In this document: in pieces, positions 16,260 to 25,164 of the stretch | How the letters are laid out: each line of letters opens with the position of its first letter | How positions within the stretch are numbered: the stretch's first letter is position 1 | Source of the DNA: Caldisericota bacterium | Lineage (GTDB): Bacteria; Caldisericota; JANLFM01 | DNA length: 35,566 nt | Reading direction: 5' to 3' | Assembly (NCBI GenBank): GCA_024655865.1 | Contig: JANLFM010000008.1 | Location: 1-35,566, forward strand | Made by a program: the position numbers and the translations under genes | Notes under the pieces: generated by a model | The model's input: only the letters and a program-made list of their open reading frames with translations | What the model was told of the DNA's origin: nothing | The model's database searches: none

Positions 16260-17620
16260 CGTTTGCTCCTTTCAATACTTTTAGCCGTCCTTTGGATGTT
16301 GTCCATAAGCTGCGCAAGATTTTTTGTAAGTTCCCTGGCATTGAAGTTTTGAAGGTTAGCTGGCTCCACATTAAGAGGAAGCCCATTTTCCTTGTAAGCG
16401 CGGTAAATTTTGTCCAGGGCGATAGCAACTGCATCCTCGTTCTCGGGATTCACAATAAAGGCCACCCCTGATTCCTTGAGCAACTCTTTGGTAATACCAT
16501 CTGGTACCAGCGCCAGAATGGGTTTTTGAGCTGCAAGGTATTCAAAAACCTTGGCCGGATAAATCTTTTCACCACCGGCTTTGCTGCCCAGTACCAATAA
16601 GAGGAGGTGAGAACGCCTCATAATGGCTACAGACTGTTCGTGAGGCAAAAATCCAAGGAATCTCACCGTCTTCCCTAAATCCAGGGAATCCACAATAGGG
16701 CTCACTCTATTTTCAAATGGCCCTACGAAAAGCACTTGTATGTTCTCTGCAGCCTCGCTGTTTTTATTAAGGAAGGCACGCAACCCGAGCAGAAAGTAAA
16801 CCGGAGTTTGTGGTCCATAGAAATCCCCCACGTAAGAGATAGTAAACCGGGGATAGGGGTCAGGATGGGGGAGGGGAAAATCAGCCGGGTCGAAGCCGTT
16901 GGTTATCATCGCGAACTTATCTGCAGGCAAGCCATGGTATCTTAAAAGGAAGTCCTCCCGGAAAAGAGGGGTACAGGTCATAACGTAGTCTGCCGTTTGA
17001 ACCACCAGTTTCTCCAGCCAGGAATTAAGTGACTTGTGAAATTTGGTAGGAAAGTAAATAAACGTGTTTGTGGACCATAGATCCCTGAAGTCAGCAATCC
17101 AGGGAATGCCTGTGCGCTTCTTGATACGCCAGGCCAGAAGGTGAGCCGTGTAAGGGGCAGAAGTGGAAATAAGGCAGTCAAATTTTTCCTTGAGGACAAA
17201 TCCTAATCCTTCCCTTGTACCTTCTGGTATCCATCCAATGCGATCGTCTGGAACGAAAAGCCAGGCCCTTAATTTACCCTTCCAGGAAAGGGGGATCTCT
17301 CGAAATCCCTCCTTTAAGTTTTTGGGATTTTTTACCGGCTGCCCTTGCTCCACGGTTTTCTTTGAAAGGTTCTTTTTCTTAAGGAAGGAGAATCTATTGA
17401 GCAAATTTAGGGGTTCCAGAACCTCGGCCCGGCGAACCCTTTCCTCTTGAAGTATGCCTATGGGCGCCTCATCATATGGAAGGTAGGGAGAAGGTTCAGC
17501 AGTAAGGACGTAGGGCTCCCAACCGAACTCCGGAAGGTACTTGATGAACCTGAGCACCCTTTGAGCTCCGACTCCTCCCATAGGCGGATAGTAATAAGAG
17601 ACGAAGAGCACCTTTTTCAT
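16256..17620 (-). CDS. Glycosyltransferase, GT4-like (WbuB type)
   Basis: This predicted glycosyltransferase has 454 residues and a GT-B fold. The N-terminal acceptor domain has SYYYPPMGGVGAQRVLRFIK (about 8-27). After an insert rich in Lys (about 75-115) come CLISTSAPYTAHLL and IPWIADFRDLW. The C-terminal donor domain has SYVGDFYG, RFLGFLPHEQSVAIM and KVFEYLAAQKPILA. It probably adds one sugar to the lipid-linked glycan at the inner membrane face. Donor and acceptor are unknown. Four-base overlaps at both ends place it firmly in the operon. Confidence 0.87.
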   Translation of the reverse strand: MKKVLFVSYYYPPMGGVGAQRVLRFIKYLPEFGWEPYVLTAEPSPYLPYDEAPIGILQEERVRRAEVLEPLNLLNRFSFLKKKNLSKKTVEQGQPVKNPKNLKEGFREIPLSWKGKLRAWLFVPDDRIGWIPEGTREGLGFVLKEKFDCLISTSAPYTAHLLAWRIKKRTGIPWIADFRDLWSTNTFIYFPTKFHKSLNSWLEKLVVQTADYVMTCTPLFREDFLLRYHGLPADKFAMITNGFDPADFPLPHPDPYPRFTISYVGDFYGPQTPVYFLLGLRAFLNKNSEAAENIQVLFVGPFENRVSPIVDSLDLGKTVRFLGFLPHEQSVAIMRRSHLLLLVLGSKAGGEKIYPAKVFEYLAAQKPILALVPDGITKELLKESGVAFIVNPENEDAVAIALDKIYRAYKENGLPLNVEPANLQNFNARELTKNLAQLMDNIQRTAKSIERSKR

Positions 17621-19047
17621 TTCTCCTCCACCTCGTTCATGGAGGGGATTATCCGTTTAAAAATCTCATAAATCCTGTTCCTATTAATCTCTGAAGCCGC
17701 TTTTAATAATTCTTCCACCATTGGTTTCAAGGTTTTCCAGGGTATATATAAGGGATTGGTGATCTTCAGAATCCGTTCTCGGCCCGTCTCAACCAGGCTT
17801 TCGTTTTCCTCGAATAATTCCTCCTCCAATTTCTCTCCTGGCCTGACTCCGCAGTTCTCAATCCTGATATCCCTGTGAGGCTCAAGCCCTGAGAGTCTGA
17901 TTAGCTCCTCCGCTAGGTCTATAATTTTTAAGGGCTCACCCATGTCTAAAATGAAAATTTCCCCGTTTGCCCCTAAGGCGCCTGCCTGGATAATTAATTG
18001 TACCGCCTCACCCATGGTCATGAAGTAACGAGACATCATGGGGTGAGTGATTGTTACTGGCCCGCCCCTTTTTATCTGTCTCTGAAATAGGGGGATTACC
18101 GACCCATGCGTGCCCAGTACATTTCCAAAGCGCACAGTAACGTAAGGGAGTCCTGTTTTTCGAGCCCAGGAGGTGCAAAGGATTTCTCCCATGCGTTTGG
18201 ATGCTCCGTATGCCGAGGCCGGGTTCACGGCCTTATCGGTAGATATGTTGATGAATTTTTCCACCGGGGCTTTAAATGAGGCCTGGATCAGGTTCAGCGT
18301 TCCTTTTACATTGTTTTTTACTGCTTCCTCCGGGTAAATCTCCATGAAGTGCACGTGCTTGTGGGCGGCCGCGTGGAACACTACTTGGGGTTTTTCCCTG
18401 GAGAATAAAAATTCCATCTTCTTCGTGTCCTGGATGTCGGCGATCACCGGCCTGATGTCCAAATGCGGAAAGAGCTCCCTTAACTCTAAATCGACGTAAT
18501 AAATTGAGTTTTCTCCGTGTCCCAAAAGGTAGAGGGTGCTGGGGCCGTACTGGAGAACCTGCCGGGCAAGTTCTGACCCTATTGATCCCCCTGCCCCCGT
18601 AATCAGGACCCTTTTTTGATAAATATAGGAGGCAATTTCCTCGAGGTTAATTTTTACCGGTGCACGACGCAAGAGGTCGTCCAGCTTAACCTCTCGGACC
18701 ATTTCCACCTTTACGTTGCCGTCAATCAATTCATAAACCCCGGGTACTATTTTGAAAGGCACTTGGGCTTTTTTTGCCAGGTCCACGTAAAGACGGATGA
18801 CATCCCCTGGAGCGGAAGGGATGGCGATGAAAACGAGGTCTATCTTTTTCTCTTTAACTATTTGCAGGAAGTCGTTTCTGTCCCCCAAAACAGGGAGTCC
18901 CCAGAGCCTCAGTCCTTTCTTGCTTTGATCGTCGTCGATAAACCCCACAGGAAAATAACCCAATTCGGGGTGTTTTATAATTTCCCTGGTGAGCATGCCC
19001 CCTGCTTCACCTGCGCCAATGATCAAGATCGTTTTCTTACCCTTCAT
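17617..19047 (-). CDS. CapD/FlaA1-like nucleotide-sugar dehydratase, without the membrane domain
   Basis: This is a polysaccharide biosynthesis protein of the CapD/FlaA1/WbpM group. It has 476 residues in two Rossmann units. The first (1-120) begins KTILIIGAGEAGGMLTREI and resembles the NAD/CoA-binding domain that follows the membrane helices in full-length relatives. The second (about 145-420) has VLITGAGGSIGSELARQVL, FHAAAHKHV, NISTDKAVNPASAYGASKR and VRFGNVLGTHGSVIPLF. The usual four N-terminal membrane helices are missing, and the start is fixed by overlap with the upstream stop. Where WbpM and PglF have Met in the catalytic triad, this protein has Tyr (AYGASK). It probably makes a 4-keto-6-deoxy sugar for the DegT aminotransferase. 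Confidence 0.88.
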   Translation of the reverse strand: MKGKKTILIIGAGEAGGMLTREIIKHPELGYFPVGFIDDDQSKKGLRLWGLPVLGDRNDFLQIVKEKKIDLVFIAIPSAPGDVIRLYVDLAKKAQVPFKIVPGVYELIDGNVKVEMVREVKLDDLLRRAPVKINLEEIASYIYQKRVLITGAGGSIGSELARQVLQYGPSTLYLLGHGENSIYYVDLELRELFPHLDIRPVIADIQDTKKMEFLFSREKPQVVFHAAAHKHVHFMEIYPEEAVKNNVKGTLNLIQASFKAPVEKFINISTDKAVNPASAYGASKRMGEILCTSWARKTGLPYVTVRFGNVLGTHGSVIPLFQRQIKRGGPVTITHPMMSRYFMTMGEAVQLIIQAGALGANGEIFILDMGEPLKIIDLAEELIRLSGLEPHRDIRIENCGVRPGEKLEEELFEENESLVETGRERILKITNPLYIPWKTLKPMVEELLKAASEINRNRIYEIFKRIIPSMNEVEEK

Positions 19048-20171
19048 CTTCCCAGCACCTCAAAATAAACATTATCAGTTTTTTCTGCCATAGTGGAAAG
19101 GGAGAAGTTTTCCTCTACCCATTTTCTTCCCCTTTCCCCCATTTCCCTCATCAGTTTTGGGTTTTGAAAGAGAGAAATTAGGGCATTGGCAAATTGCAGT
19201 GCATCACCTGGGGGAACAAGGTAGCCCGTCACCCCGTCTTGAACGACCTCCGGCACGCCGCCTACCCTAGTTGCCACAACCGGCTTCCTTAAAGCCATGG
19301 CCTCAAGGAGAGTAACAGGTAATCCCTCGGAAAGCGAGGTCAAAACAATCACATCCAGCGCCTCCACTATGTCCAGGGGGTCTTTTCGATATCCTGTAAA
19401 CCGAATCACATCCTGAAGCCCTCTTTTTAGCGCGTCCTTTCTTAAGTCCTCGAGATATGGTCCATCGCCCACGAAGAAAAATAGGGCATCAGGCATTTCT
19501 CGGTAAACTATCTCCGCAACCTCCAGGAGTAAAAATGGGTTTTTCACATGAACAAGACGCGCTAACATCCCACAAGCCGGAGCACTCTCCGGTATCCCTA
19601 ATTCCTTTCGCATCCTCTCCCTTGTTTTTGAAGGTTTTGCTGTCCCCAGGTCAATGGAACAGTGGACAACCCGTAGCTTCTCCTCCGGAGCGTAGTTCAC
19701 GCTTAAGAGCCTTTCCTTGAGCCCGTGGGAGACCACGATTAACCGATCAGCATACTTCACGGTTAGACGATCGATTGGAGGATAAAAGGTTCTTTTCAGG
19801 ATATTTTTGTAGTCCTCCCTGGGGAAAGAATAAATGGTGGTGATAATATGGGCCTGAGTTCTCCGAGCCGCTATCCTGCCGATAAAATTTGCCCTTACGC
19901 CGTGCGTGTGTACTATCTGATACCCTTCCTGCTGGATCAACCTCCTTAAAGGGGGAATCACTCTCCAATCGAGAATATTGGCCATGGGCATCACAAGGAT
20001 AGGGATGCCCATAATCCTGGCATCAGTGCTAAGCTCTCCCTCGATAAAACACACTATCTTTACCTCGTGGCCGCGCCTTATTTGCTCCTGGCACAACTCC
20101 AGGAACTGGTGCTTGGATCCAGCGATCTCTCCCCCTCCAATAACTTGAAGGATTTTAAGCGCTCTGGACAT
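19044..20171 (-). CDS. Glycosyltransferase family 4
   Basis: This GT-B retaining glycosyltransferase has 375 residues. The N-terminal domain has LQVIGGGEIAGSKHQFLELC (about 9-28) and IVHTHGVRANFIGRIAARR. The C-terminal GT4 domain has GMLARLVHVKNPFLLLEV, FVGDGPYLEDL, RFTGYRKD, LTSLSEGLPVTLLEAMALRK with the donor-binding Glu, and GYLVPPGDALQFANAL. It acts in the assembly of the lipid-linked glycan. It is coupled by overlap to the polymerase-like gene upstream and the CapD-like gene downstream. Confidence 0.91.
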   Translation of the reverse strand: MSRALKILQVIGGGEIAGSKHQFLELCQEQIRRGHEVKIVCFIEGELSTDARIMGIPILVMPMANILDWRVIPPLRRLIQQEGYQIVHTHGVRANFIGRIAARRTQAHIITTIYSFPREDYKNILKRTFYPPIDRLTVKYADRLIVVSHGLKERLLSVNYAPEEKLRVVHCSIDLGTAKPSKTRERMRKELGIPESAPACGMLARLVHVKNPFLLLEVAEIVYREMPDALFFFVGDGPYLEDLRKDALKRGLQDVIRFTGYRKDPLDIVEALDVIVLTSLSEGLPVTLLEAMALRKPVVATRVGGVPEVVQDGVTGYLVPPGDALQFANALISLFQNPKLMREMGERGRKWVEENFSLSTMAEKTDNVYFEVLGR

Positions 20172-22026
20172 TTTTCCGTTCTAACAGGGGAAGCAAGAAA
20201 AGGAGTCCACAAAGGAACCAGAAAGCTACTGCCAGGGGAGGTTCCTCCCACAGATTTTCCGTGAAATTATGAGCCAGAAAAGCAAATATCCCGGCCTGCA
20301 TCGCCCAGCCGATATTTTTCAGCATTTTATCCTTAAGGGAACGCAGTCTCCGAAATCCACCAATCAAGATGAAGAGCAGAGTTAAGGAATATAGCCCCAG
20401 ACCCACAAAGCCTAACTCACTAGCAGTCTTAATATAATAATTATCTGCATAGATTCCCGGCCAATACCCAGCTCTGTAGGCTACCGCTCCTCCGAAGGTC
20501 CCTGGCCCGGTGCCAAAGAGAGGGTGCCCAGAAGCGATTTCAAGACCCAGTTCCCAGCGGTAAAGCCTTCCTGCAGTGGCGGACTTCACCCAATACTCGC
20601 CAGTAATCATTGTAGCCAATCGGGTAGAAAATTCAGGGAGGAAAGGAAGGGCTAGGGCAAGGATCAAAAGAAAGACCAGAACCCGCCGATCGTGAAGCAA
20701 GCCTAAGAGGAGAAGGCTAAGAGCGCAGACAAGCCATCCCGCTCTGGTTAGCGTATACATTAAAGCCAGGCCCATAGTCAGGGCAGCTCCCAAGAAGTAA
20801 ATTTTTGAAGCCCACCCTTTCTCCTCTAAAAAAAGGACCAGAACCAAGGGGAAAAAGAGAACCAGATAGCCAGATAGGGCATTAGGACTGGGAAAAATGG
20901 AATACGATCGCGTTTTGATGTCCTGTTCGAAATCTACATCTACCCATCCCGGCTTTACAGGAACCTGGATTATGTGCTGGTAAATAGCGTAGAGGGAAAT
21001 AACTAACAGAATTCCGGTTAGAAAATAAAGGAGCACACGTAACTTTTTCCTGTCCCGAACAGCGTTCAGAGACAAAAAGAAAAAGATTGAGGTCTGAAGG
21101 ATGGCCCGGATTCCTTCAAAGCCCACACTAAAGGAGACCGTATTTTCCACCAGCGAAACACAATTCCAGAGAAGAAAAAGAAGCAAGGGGATGACAGCCT
21201 CAGTGAAGTAGAATTTGCGCTCCGATTCTTTGACCATGCGAATCAGGATGCCGATGAGAATCAAAGCCATCAATGCCAGAGGCCAAATTCTGGCAATACT
21301 TGCGGGAAGGTTGGAGCGCACGAAATAATCTATCATGGCATAAGCAGCAATTCCATAGAGGCCAAACTCAGGTCTTAAGACGATCAAAAGGGAACCAACC
21401 AGAGCCACAATTATTGCCAGGATCAGGAAGGGATTTGCTATATAGGAGAGAGCGCCGATTAAGACTCCTATCAAAATGGGCAAAAGAAGCTCTTTGCGCT
21501 TCTTAAACGGCTTAGAGCTTAATTTTTGAAGAAAGGAAGACTGCAGGTACTCAGATGGAGCTGCGGTCCCCACGAGGCCAAGCACTAATAAGGCGGTAGC
21601 CACGAGTATCCACTGGAGGCCACCGAGCCTAAGAGAGTATAAGCTGAGGGAAAAATAAGTGGCGCTGAACCCGAATAGCAATTCCCCGATTACATTTACG
21701 GGCGCATGCTGACAATCCAGGAGAAAATTATTGAATGCTCGTTTCAAGGTCGCAGTGTCAAAGAGACTTTTCCTGAGCCATGAGAGCCCCTTAAGAAAAA
21801 CCCTATTTGCGCTTCTCCGTAGGCTTCTGGAAATAGAAGTTCCCCAACCCTGATATTGCTCGGGCTGATAAGGGGAAAATAGTCTCGCCAAAAACATTGA
21901 GGATGTAGTTTGGACCAAAAGCAAATAGACCTGCTTGAGGATCCCGTAAGTAGTGCTGTTCAACCAGGCGGAAATTGCTACCTTTCCCAACTGGGCTATC
22001 TTGCTCGTCTCCGTGCTTATGGCCAT
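20155..22026 (-). CDS. O-antigen ligase/polymerase-like membrane protein (Wzy/WaaL superfamily)
   Basis: This is a large integral membrane protein, 623 residues. A first segment of about 150 residues is only mildly hydrophobic, contains many Arg and Ser, and is unusual. It is followed by about a dozen hydrophobic helices. The Wzy_C-type region carries SIFPSPNALSGYLVLFFPL (about 380) and the large extracytoplasmic loop with LASGHPLFG-like IASGHPLFGTGPGTFGG (about 500). Family members polymerise lipid-linked repeats or ligate finished glycan to an acceptor. Beside an LCP protein and a flippase, polymerisation or ligation of the cell-wall glycan is the likely job. Which of the two cannot be told from sequence. 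Confidence 0.82.
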   Translation of the reverse strand: MAISTETSKIAQLGKVAISAWLNSTTYGILKQVYLLLVQTTSSMFLARLFSPYQPEQYQGWGTSISRSLRRSANRVFLKGLSWLRKSLFDTATLKRAFNNFLLDCQHAPVNVIGELLFGFSATYFSLSLYSLRLGGLQWILVATALLVLGLVGTAAPSEYLQSSFLQKLSSKPFKKRKELLLPILIGVLIGALSYIANPFLILAIIVALVGSLLIVLRPEFGLYGIAAYAMIDYFVRSNLPASIARIWPLALMALILIGILIRMVKESERKFYFTEAVIPLLLFLLWNCVSLVENTVSFSVGFEGIRAILQTSIFFFLSLNAVRDRKKLRVLLYFLTGILLVISLYAIYQHIIQVPVKPGWVDVDFEQDIKTRSYSIFPSPNALSGYLVLFFPLVLVLFLEEKGWASKIYFLGAALTMGLALMYTLTRAGWLVCALSLLLLGLLHDRRVLVFLLILALALPFLPEFSTRLATMITGEYWVKSATAGRLYRWELGLEIASGHPLFGTGPGTFGGAVAYRAGYWPGIYADNYYIKTASELGFVGLGLYSLTLLFILIGGFRRLRSLKDKMLKNIGWAMQAGIFAFLAHNFTENLWEEPPLAVAFWFLCGLLFLLPLLERKNVQSA

Positions 22027-22031
22027 AGATG

Positions 22032-23030
22032 TTAAGGGGCCTGCTCTACAGTCTCCCCAGAACCAGGGGTTGATTCCTCAGTCGGGAGCTCCTGAGACTC
22101 AGAAGAAGTGGAAGTTGGTTCTTCACTGTTCGCCTCAGGGTTCTCCAGCTGATCAACTAGGCTATAAAGCTTGTCCTGGTCTATACCCCAATAGCTGATA
22201 TCATTAATATTGAGGAAATATCCAGGAACGGTTTCAGTACGAATATCCCTCATTTTTAAATTAGAGAGGGCCTTTGCTAGCTCAAGAGCTTTTTCCAAGG
22301 GAATGTTGGTTTTCATGTAGGAGGTAATCTCCTGGAAGATCAAGGGGATTTTGCTGATATTCCCGACGTTAAAATGTTGTTCAATAATTGCCCGCAAAAA
22401 GGCTTGCTGCTTTTCCACACGAGCGATATCCCCTTCCGGGTACCCGCGATATCTGACATAAGCTAAACTTTGTTCCCCATCTAAATGCTGCAGACCCGGA
22501 TAAAGGTTGATATCCTCCCAGGGATAATACATGCGTTCCTCAATGTTATAGTCAATTCCACCCAGGATATCGATCACTTTAACGAATCCCTGAAAGTCAA
22601 TTTCCGCATAATAATGGATCGGACGGTTAAGGAGCTGAGAGACCGTCTCAATGAGCAAGGGAATACCTCCATAAGCGTGAGCAGCGTTGACCTTATCCTT
22701 TCCGTTTCCAGGGATATCCACTAAGGAGTCCCTGGGGATAGAAAGAAAATAGACCTGTTTGCGGTCTAAATCGATGGAACAGAAGATAATGGTATCTGAG
22801 CGAGCGGATAATTCTCCCGGCCTGGCGTCCACACCAATTAAGAGGATATTTATCCGGCCACCGGGAACCGGTAAGGGAAGTTCCACAGGATTCTGGTCAG
22901 AAGGGGTTACTTTACCATAGGTAAGGTAAAACCATCCTGCTCCCAGTCCAATCCCCAAAAAGATTATCGATATCAGTACCACGATAAATTTTTGTAATTT
23001 GTTCGGACGAGTTCTTTTCATAGCAGGCAT
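22032..23030 (-). CDS. LytR-CpsA-Psr (LCP) family glycan ligase
   Basis: LCP proteins transfer lipid-linked glycans such as teichoic acids or capsules onto peptidoglycan, outside the membrane. The 332 residues have one N-terminal membrane helix (IVVLISIIFLGIGLGAGWFY), then the LCP domain: INILLIGVDARPGELSARSD (about 64-83, with polyprenyl-phosphate-binding Arg and Asp), FLSIPRDSLVDIPG, KVNAAHAYGGIPLLIETV and VKVIDILGGIDY. The tail is rich in Ser, Glu, Thr and Pro. ATG at 23030 is preferred over the TTG at 23057, which lies inside murJ. This gene ties the operon's polymer to wall attachment. Confidence 0.91.
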   Translation of the reverse strand: MPAMKRTRPNKLQKFIVVLISIIFLGIGLGAGWFYLTYGKVTPSDQNPVELPLPVPGGRINILLIGVDARPGELSARSDTIIFCSIDLDRKQVYFLSIPRDSLVDIPGNGKDKVNAAHAYGGIPLLIETVSQLLNRPIHYYAEIDFQGFVKVIDILGGIDYNIEERMYYPWEDINLYPGLQHLDGEQSLAYVRYRGYPEGDIARVEKQQAFLRAIIEQHFNVGNISKIPLIFQEITSYMKTNIPLEKALELAKALSNLKMRDIRTETVPGYFLNINDISYWGIDQDKLYSLVDQLENPEANSEEPTSTSSESQELPTEESTPGSGETVEQAP

Positions 23031-23031
23031 T

Positions 23032-24609
23032 CTATTGATTTTTGCCTCCCTGTGCAACAGCGAAACCCCGAAAAACCCTTTTAATTCTCTGAAATACTGG
23101 AATTACCTCTTTAACCCTGAGCAGATAAAGAAGAAGAAGGTAAAGGGCTAATCCAAATCCGATAACTATTACAGCCTCGGCTACCCTGAATAAAACCCGA
23201 TCGGGGCTAAGAAAGTTTACCATCAGGCGATCCAGGAAATAGCAGGCAAAACCCATAATAGTGGCACTAACTAGCATTTTGGAAAGAGAGGGAATTAAAG
23301 TCTCAAGCCTCAGAGGACCGATCTTTCTTCGAAGGAATAGCGTCATGAGTGTGAGGTTGAAATAGGCTGCAAGCGTAGCGGCCAGAGCCAATCCTCCCAC
23401 TTTAAGCGGCCCGATGAGCGCGAAATAAAGGGCGATCTGGAGGGCCAAACCACCAAAGGTAATTAACACTGGAGTAAAGGTATCCTGCATGGCATAGAAC
23501 GCTCTGAGGAGAACCATCAAGGTAGCATTGGCGAAAAGCCCCGGGGCGTAAAGCCTGAGAGCATAAGCGGATAAAGAAGTTCCTATTGCGGTGAATTCTC
23601 CATACTGGTAGAGAACTCTAATAATAGGAACAGAAAGAGCAATCAAGCCAACGGCTGAAGGCAATATAAAGAGCGAGGAAGCACCAATCGACCAGCGAAT
23701 GCTTTCTTTGGCTTCGTTCATCTCCCCTCTGGCTAATTGTCCCGTTAAAGTAGGATAAATAGCTGTAGTAATACTCATAGCAAAAATGCCCAGGGGTAAC
23801 TGAACCAGAACTCCCGCATTTCTCAGAGCCGTAAAACTCCCAGCTTCTAAAAAGGAGGTCAATCTCGCTTCGAAAAATGGAGAGAGCTGGTCAATTGCTG
23901 CAGAAATGAGGAGCGGTAAAGCGAGAATGGCAATTTTTTTCAAATCAGGGTGCCATAGCCGGCTAAGTGAGAGGCGAAATCCCTGTTTGAGCAGGGAGGG
24001 GACCTGGAAAAGGAACTGAGCCATGGCAGCGCAGGTCCATCCTATGGCTGCAGAAAAAATATTGAAGGGCTTGGCCAGAATGGTAATCAAAACAATTAGC
24101 ACTACGTTGAAAGCTACGACTGAAAGAGCGGGAACGGTGAAGTTCTGGAAGGCGTTCAAAAGGGCGGTGAGCAATCCAGCCCAGCCCAGGAAAAGCAACG
24201 CAGGAAACATAATTTGCGTTAATTTGGCGGTTAAGTCGATAGTTCCCGGATTGCTTGTGGGATTTAACCAGAGGGAGAGCTGAGGAGCAAAAAGAATACC
24301 AAGTCCGGAAAGAATAAGGAGAACGAGAAAAAGAAGGATAAAGAGTGAGGAAAACAACCTCCAGAGCTCCTCTTTCTCCTCCTTTACCAGATACCTGGTA
24401 AAAAAGGGTATAAACAGGGCGGAGAGGAGAACTCCCACCAGAATGTTGTAGAGCATATTGGGAAGGGTATTGGCGCGGAAAAAGGTGTCCGAGGTCGAGC
24501 CGAAGAAAAAAGCGGACAAAAGGGCCTTCCAGACATAGCCCAAGAAACGGCTCAGTATCGTAGCCAGCATGATTATGCTGGCGTATTTGGCGATTCTTCC
24601 GTTGGTCAC
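23032..24609 (-). CDS. murJ: Lipid II flippase MurJ (MviN family)
   Basis: MurJ exports lipid II across the membrane for peptidoglycan synthesis. It has 525 residues and about 14 predicted helices. Family features are the start IIMLATILSRFLGYVWKALL, FFRANTLPNMLYNILVGVLL (about 43-62), QLPLGIFAMSITTAIYPTL (about 270) and RVLYQYGEFT. A relative flipping another lipid-linked glycan (Wzx role) is conceivable, because the operon also makes a non-peptidoglycan polymer and no separate Wzx is seen. The GTG start at 24609 overlaps the DUF4330 gene stop by one base. Confidence 0.91.
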   Translation of the reverse strand: MTNGRIAKYASIIMLATILSRFLGYVWKALLSAFFFGSTSDTFFRANTLPNMLYNILVGVLLSALFIPFFTRYLVKEEKEELWRLFSSLFILLFLVLLILSGLGILFAPQLSLWLNPTSNPGTIDLTAKLTQIMFPALLFLGWAGLLTALLNAFQNFTVPALSVVAFNVVLIVLITILAKPFNIFSAAIGWTCAAMAQFLFQVPSLLKQGFRLSLSRLWHPDLKKIAILALPLLISAAIDQLSPFFEARLTSFLEAGSFTALRNAGVLVQLPLGIFAMSITTAIYPTLTGQLARGEMNEAKESIRWSIGASSLFILPSAVGLIALSVPIIRVLYQYGEFTAIGTSLSAYALRLYAPGLFANATLMVLLRAFYAMQDTFTPVLITFGGLALQIALYFALIGPLKVGGLALAATLAAYFNLTLMTLFLRRKIGPLRLETLIPSLSKMLVSATIMGFACYFLDRLMVNFLSPDRVLFRVAEAVIVIGFGLALYLLLLYLLRVKEVIPVFQRIKRVFRGFAVAQGGKNQ

Positions 24610-25142
24610 TATGGAGATTCGGGTTGAGGGTAATTACCCTTTGGTGGGACGAACTCTATTCCGGTGCACAAGCCGGAGAACTTATATGGGGAACCAAGCA
24701 CTGGGGCATCCATTTGAACAATTACGTTTATGCCAATTCTCAGTTCCTGACCCTTGATTTCAAAAAGGCCGGTTTTGGCTACTTTAGGAGCATGGGCCTT
24801 AATGATCACCGATTTCAAATGAGGGTGTTCCACGACGATCATCTGCCCATCAGCTGTGGTTACGGGCACCCTTGCTGGTCTGATCATAACTTCTGCCACC
24901 TCCAGCACGGTGTTCCCTTTGCCATCAGTAGCCCGATCACCTACTTTTACCCAATTAGCGACATCCGGCTCCACGTTTCCCCAAACCAGGGTAACCAGGC
25001 AGTCCTGGGCGTAATCCTCCTGAGGCTGAAAAGCGTATTTGTAAAGGAAAAATGCCACCACCAAAATGAGTACTATCACAATTAATAGATCAAGGATATT
25101 TACTTTTCCAAAAAGCCTTCCTTTTTCATCAAGAAGCGGCAT
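24609..25142 (-). CDS. DUF4330 family membrane-anchored protein
   Basis: This 177-residue protein starts LLDEKGRLFGKVNILDLLIV, matching the DUF4330 family as I remember it. It has one N-terminal membrane helix (about 15-37), and the rest is a soluble, probably extracytoplasmic beta-rich domain of unknown function. Members often lie in polysaccharide gene clusters, as here between murA and murJ. Upstream GGAAGGAGAAGGAG gives a strong ribosome binding site. I do not know its biochemical role; a structural or assembly role in wall-glycan export is a guess from position. Confidence 0.78.
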   Translation of the reverse strand: MPLLDEKGRLFGKVNILDLLIVIVLILVVAFFLYKYAFQPQEDYAQDCLVTLVWGNVEPDVANWVKVGDRATDGKGNTVLEVAEVMIRPARVPVTTADGQMIVVEHPHLKSVIIKAHAPKVAKTGLFEIKGQELRIGINVIVQMDAPVLGSPYKFSGLCTGIEFVPPKGNYPQPESP

Positions 25143-25164
25143 CTCCTTCTCCTTCCTTTCCTTT

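Noticed and set aside
23031-23057. LCP gene start at TTG 23057
   Set aside because: It lies inside murJ and has no ribosome binding site; ATG at 23030 begins a normal basic-then-hydrophobic LCP N-terminus.
24624-25085. 153-residue plus-strand frame opposite the DUF4330 gene
   Set aside because: It is antisense to a gene with strong start signals and family match; no domain and no ribosome binding site.
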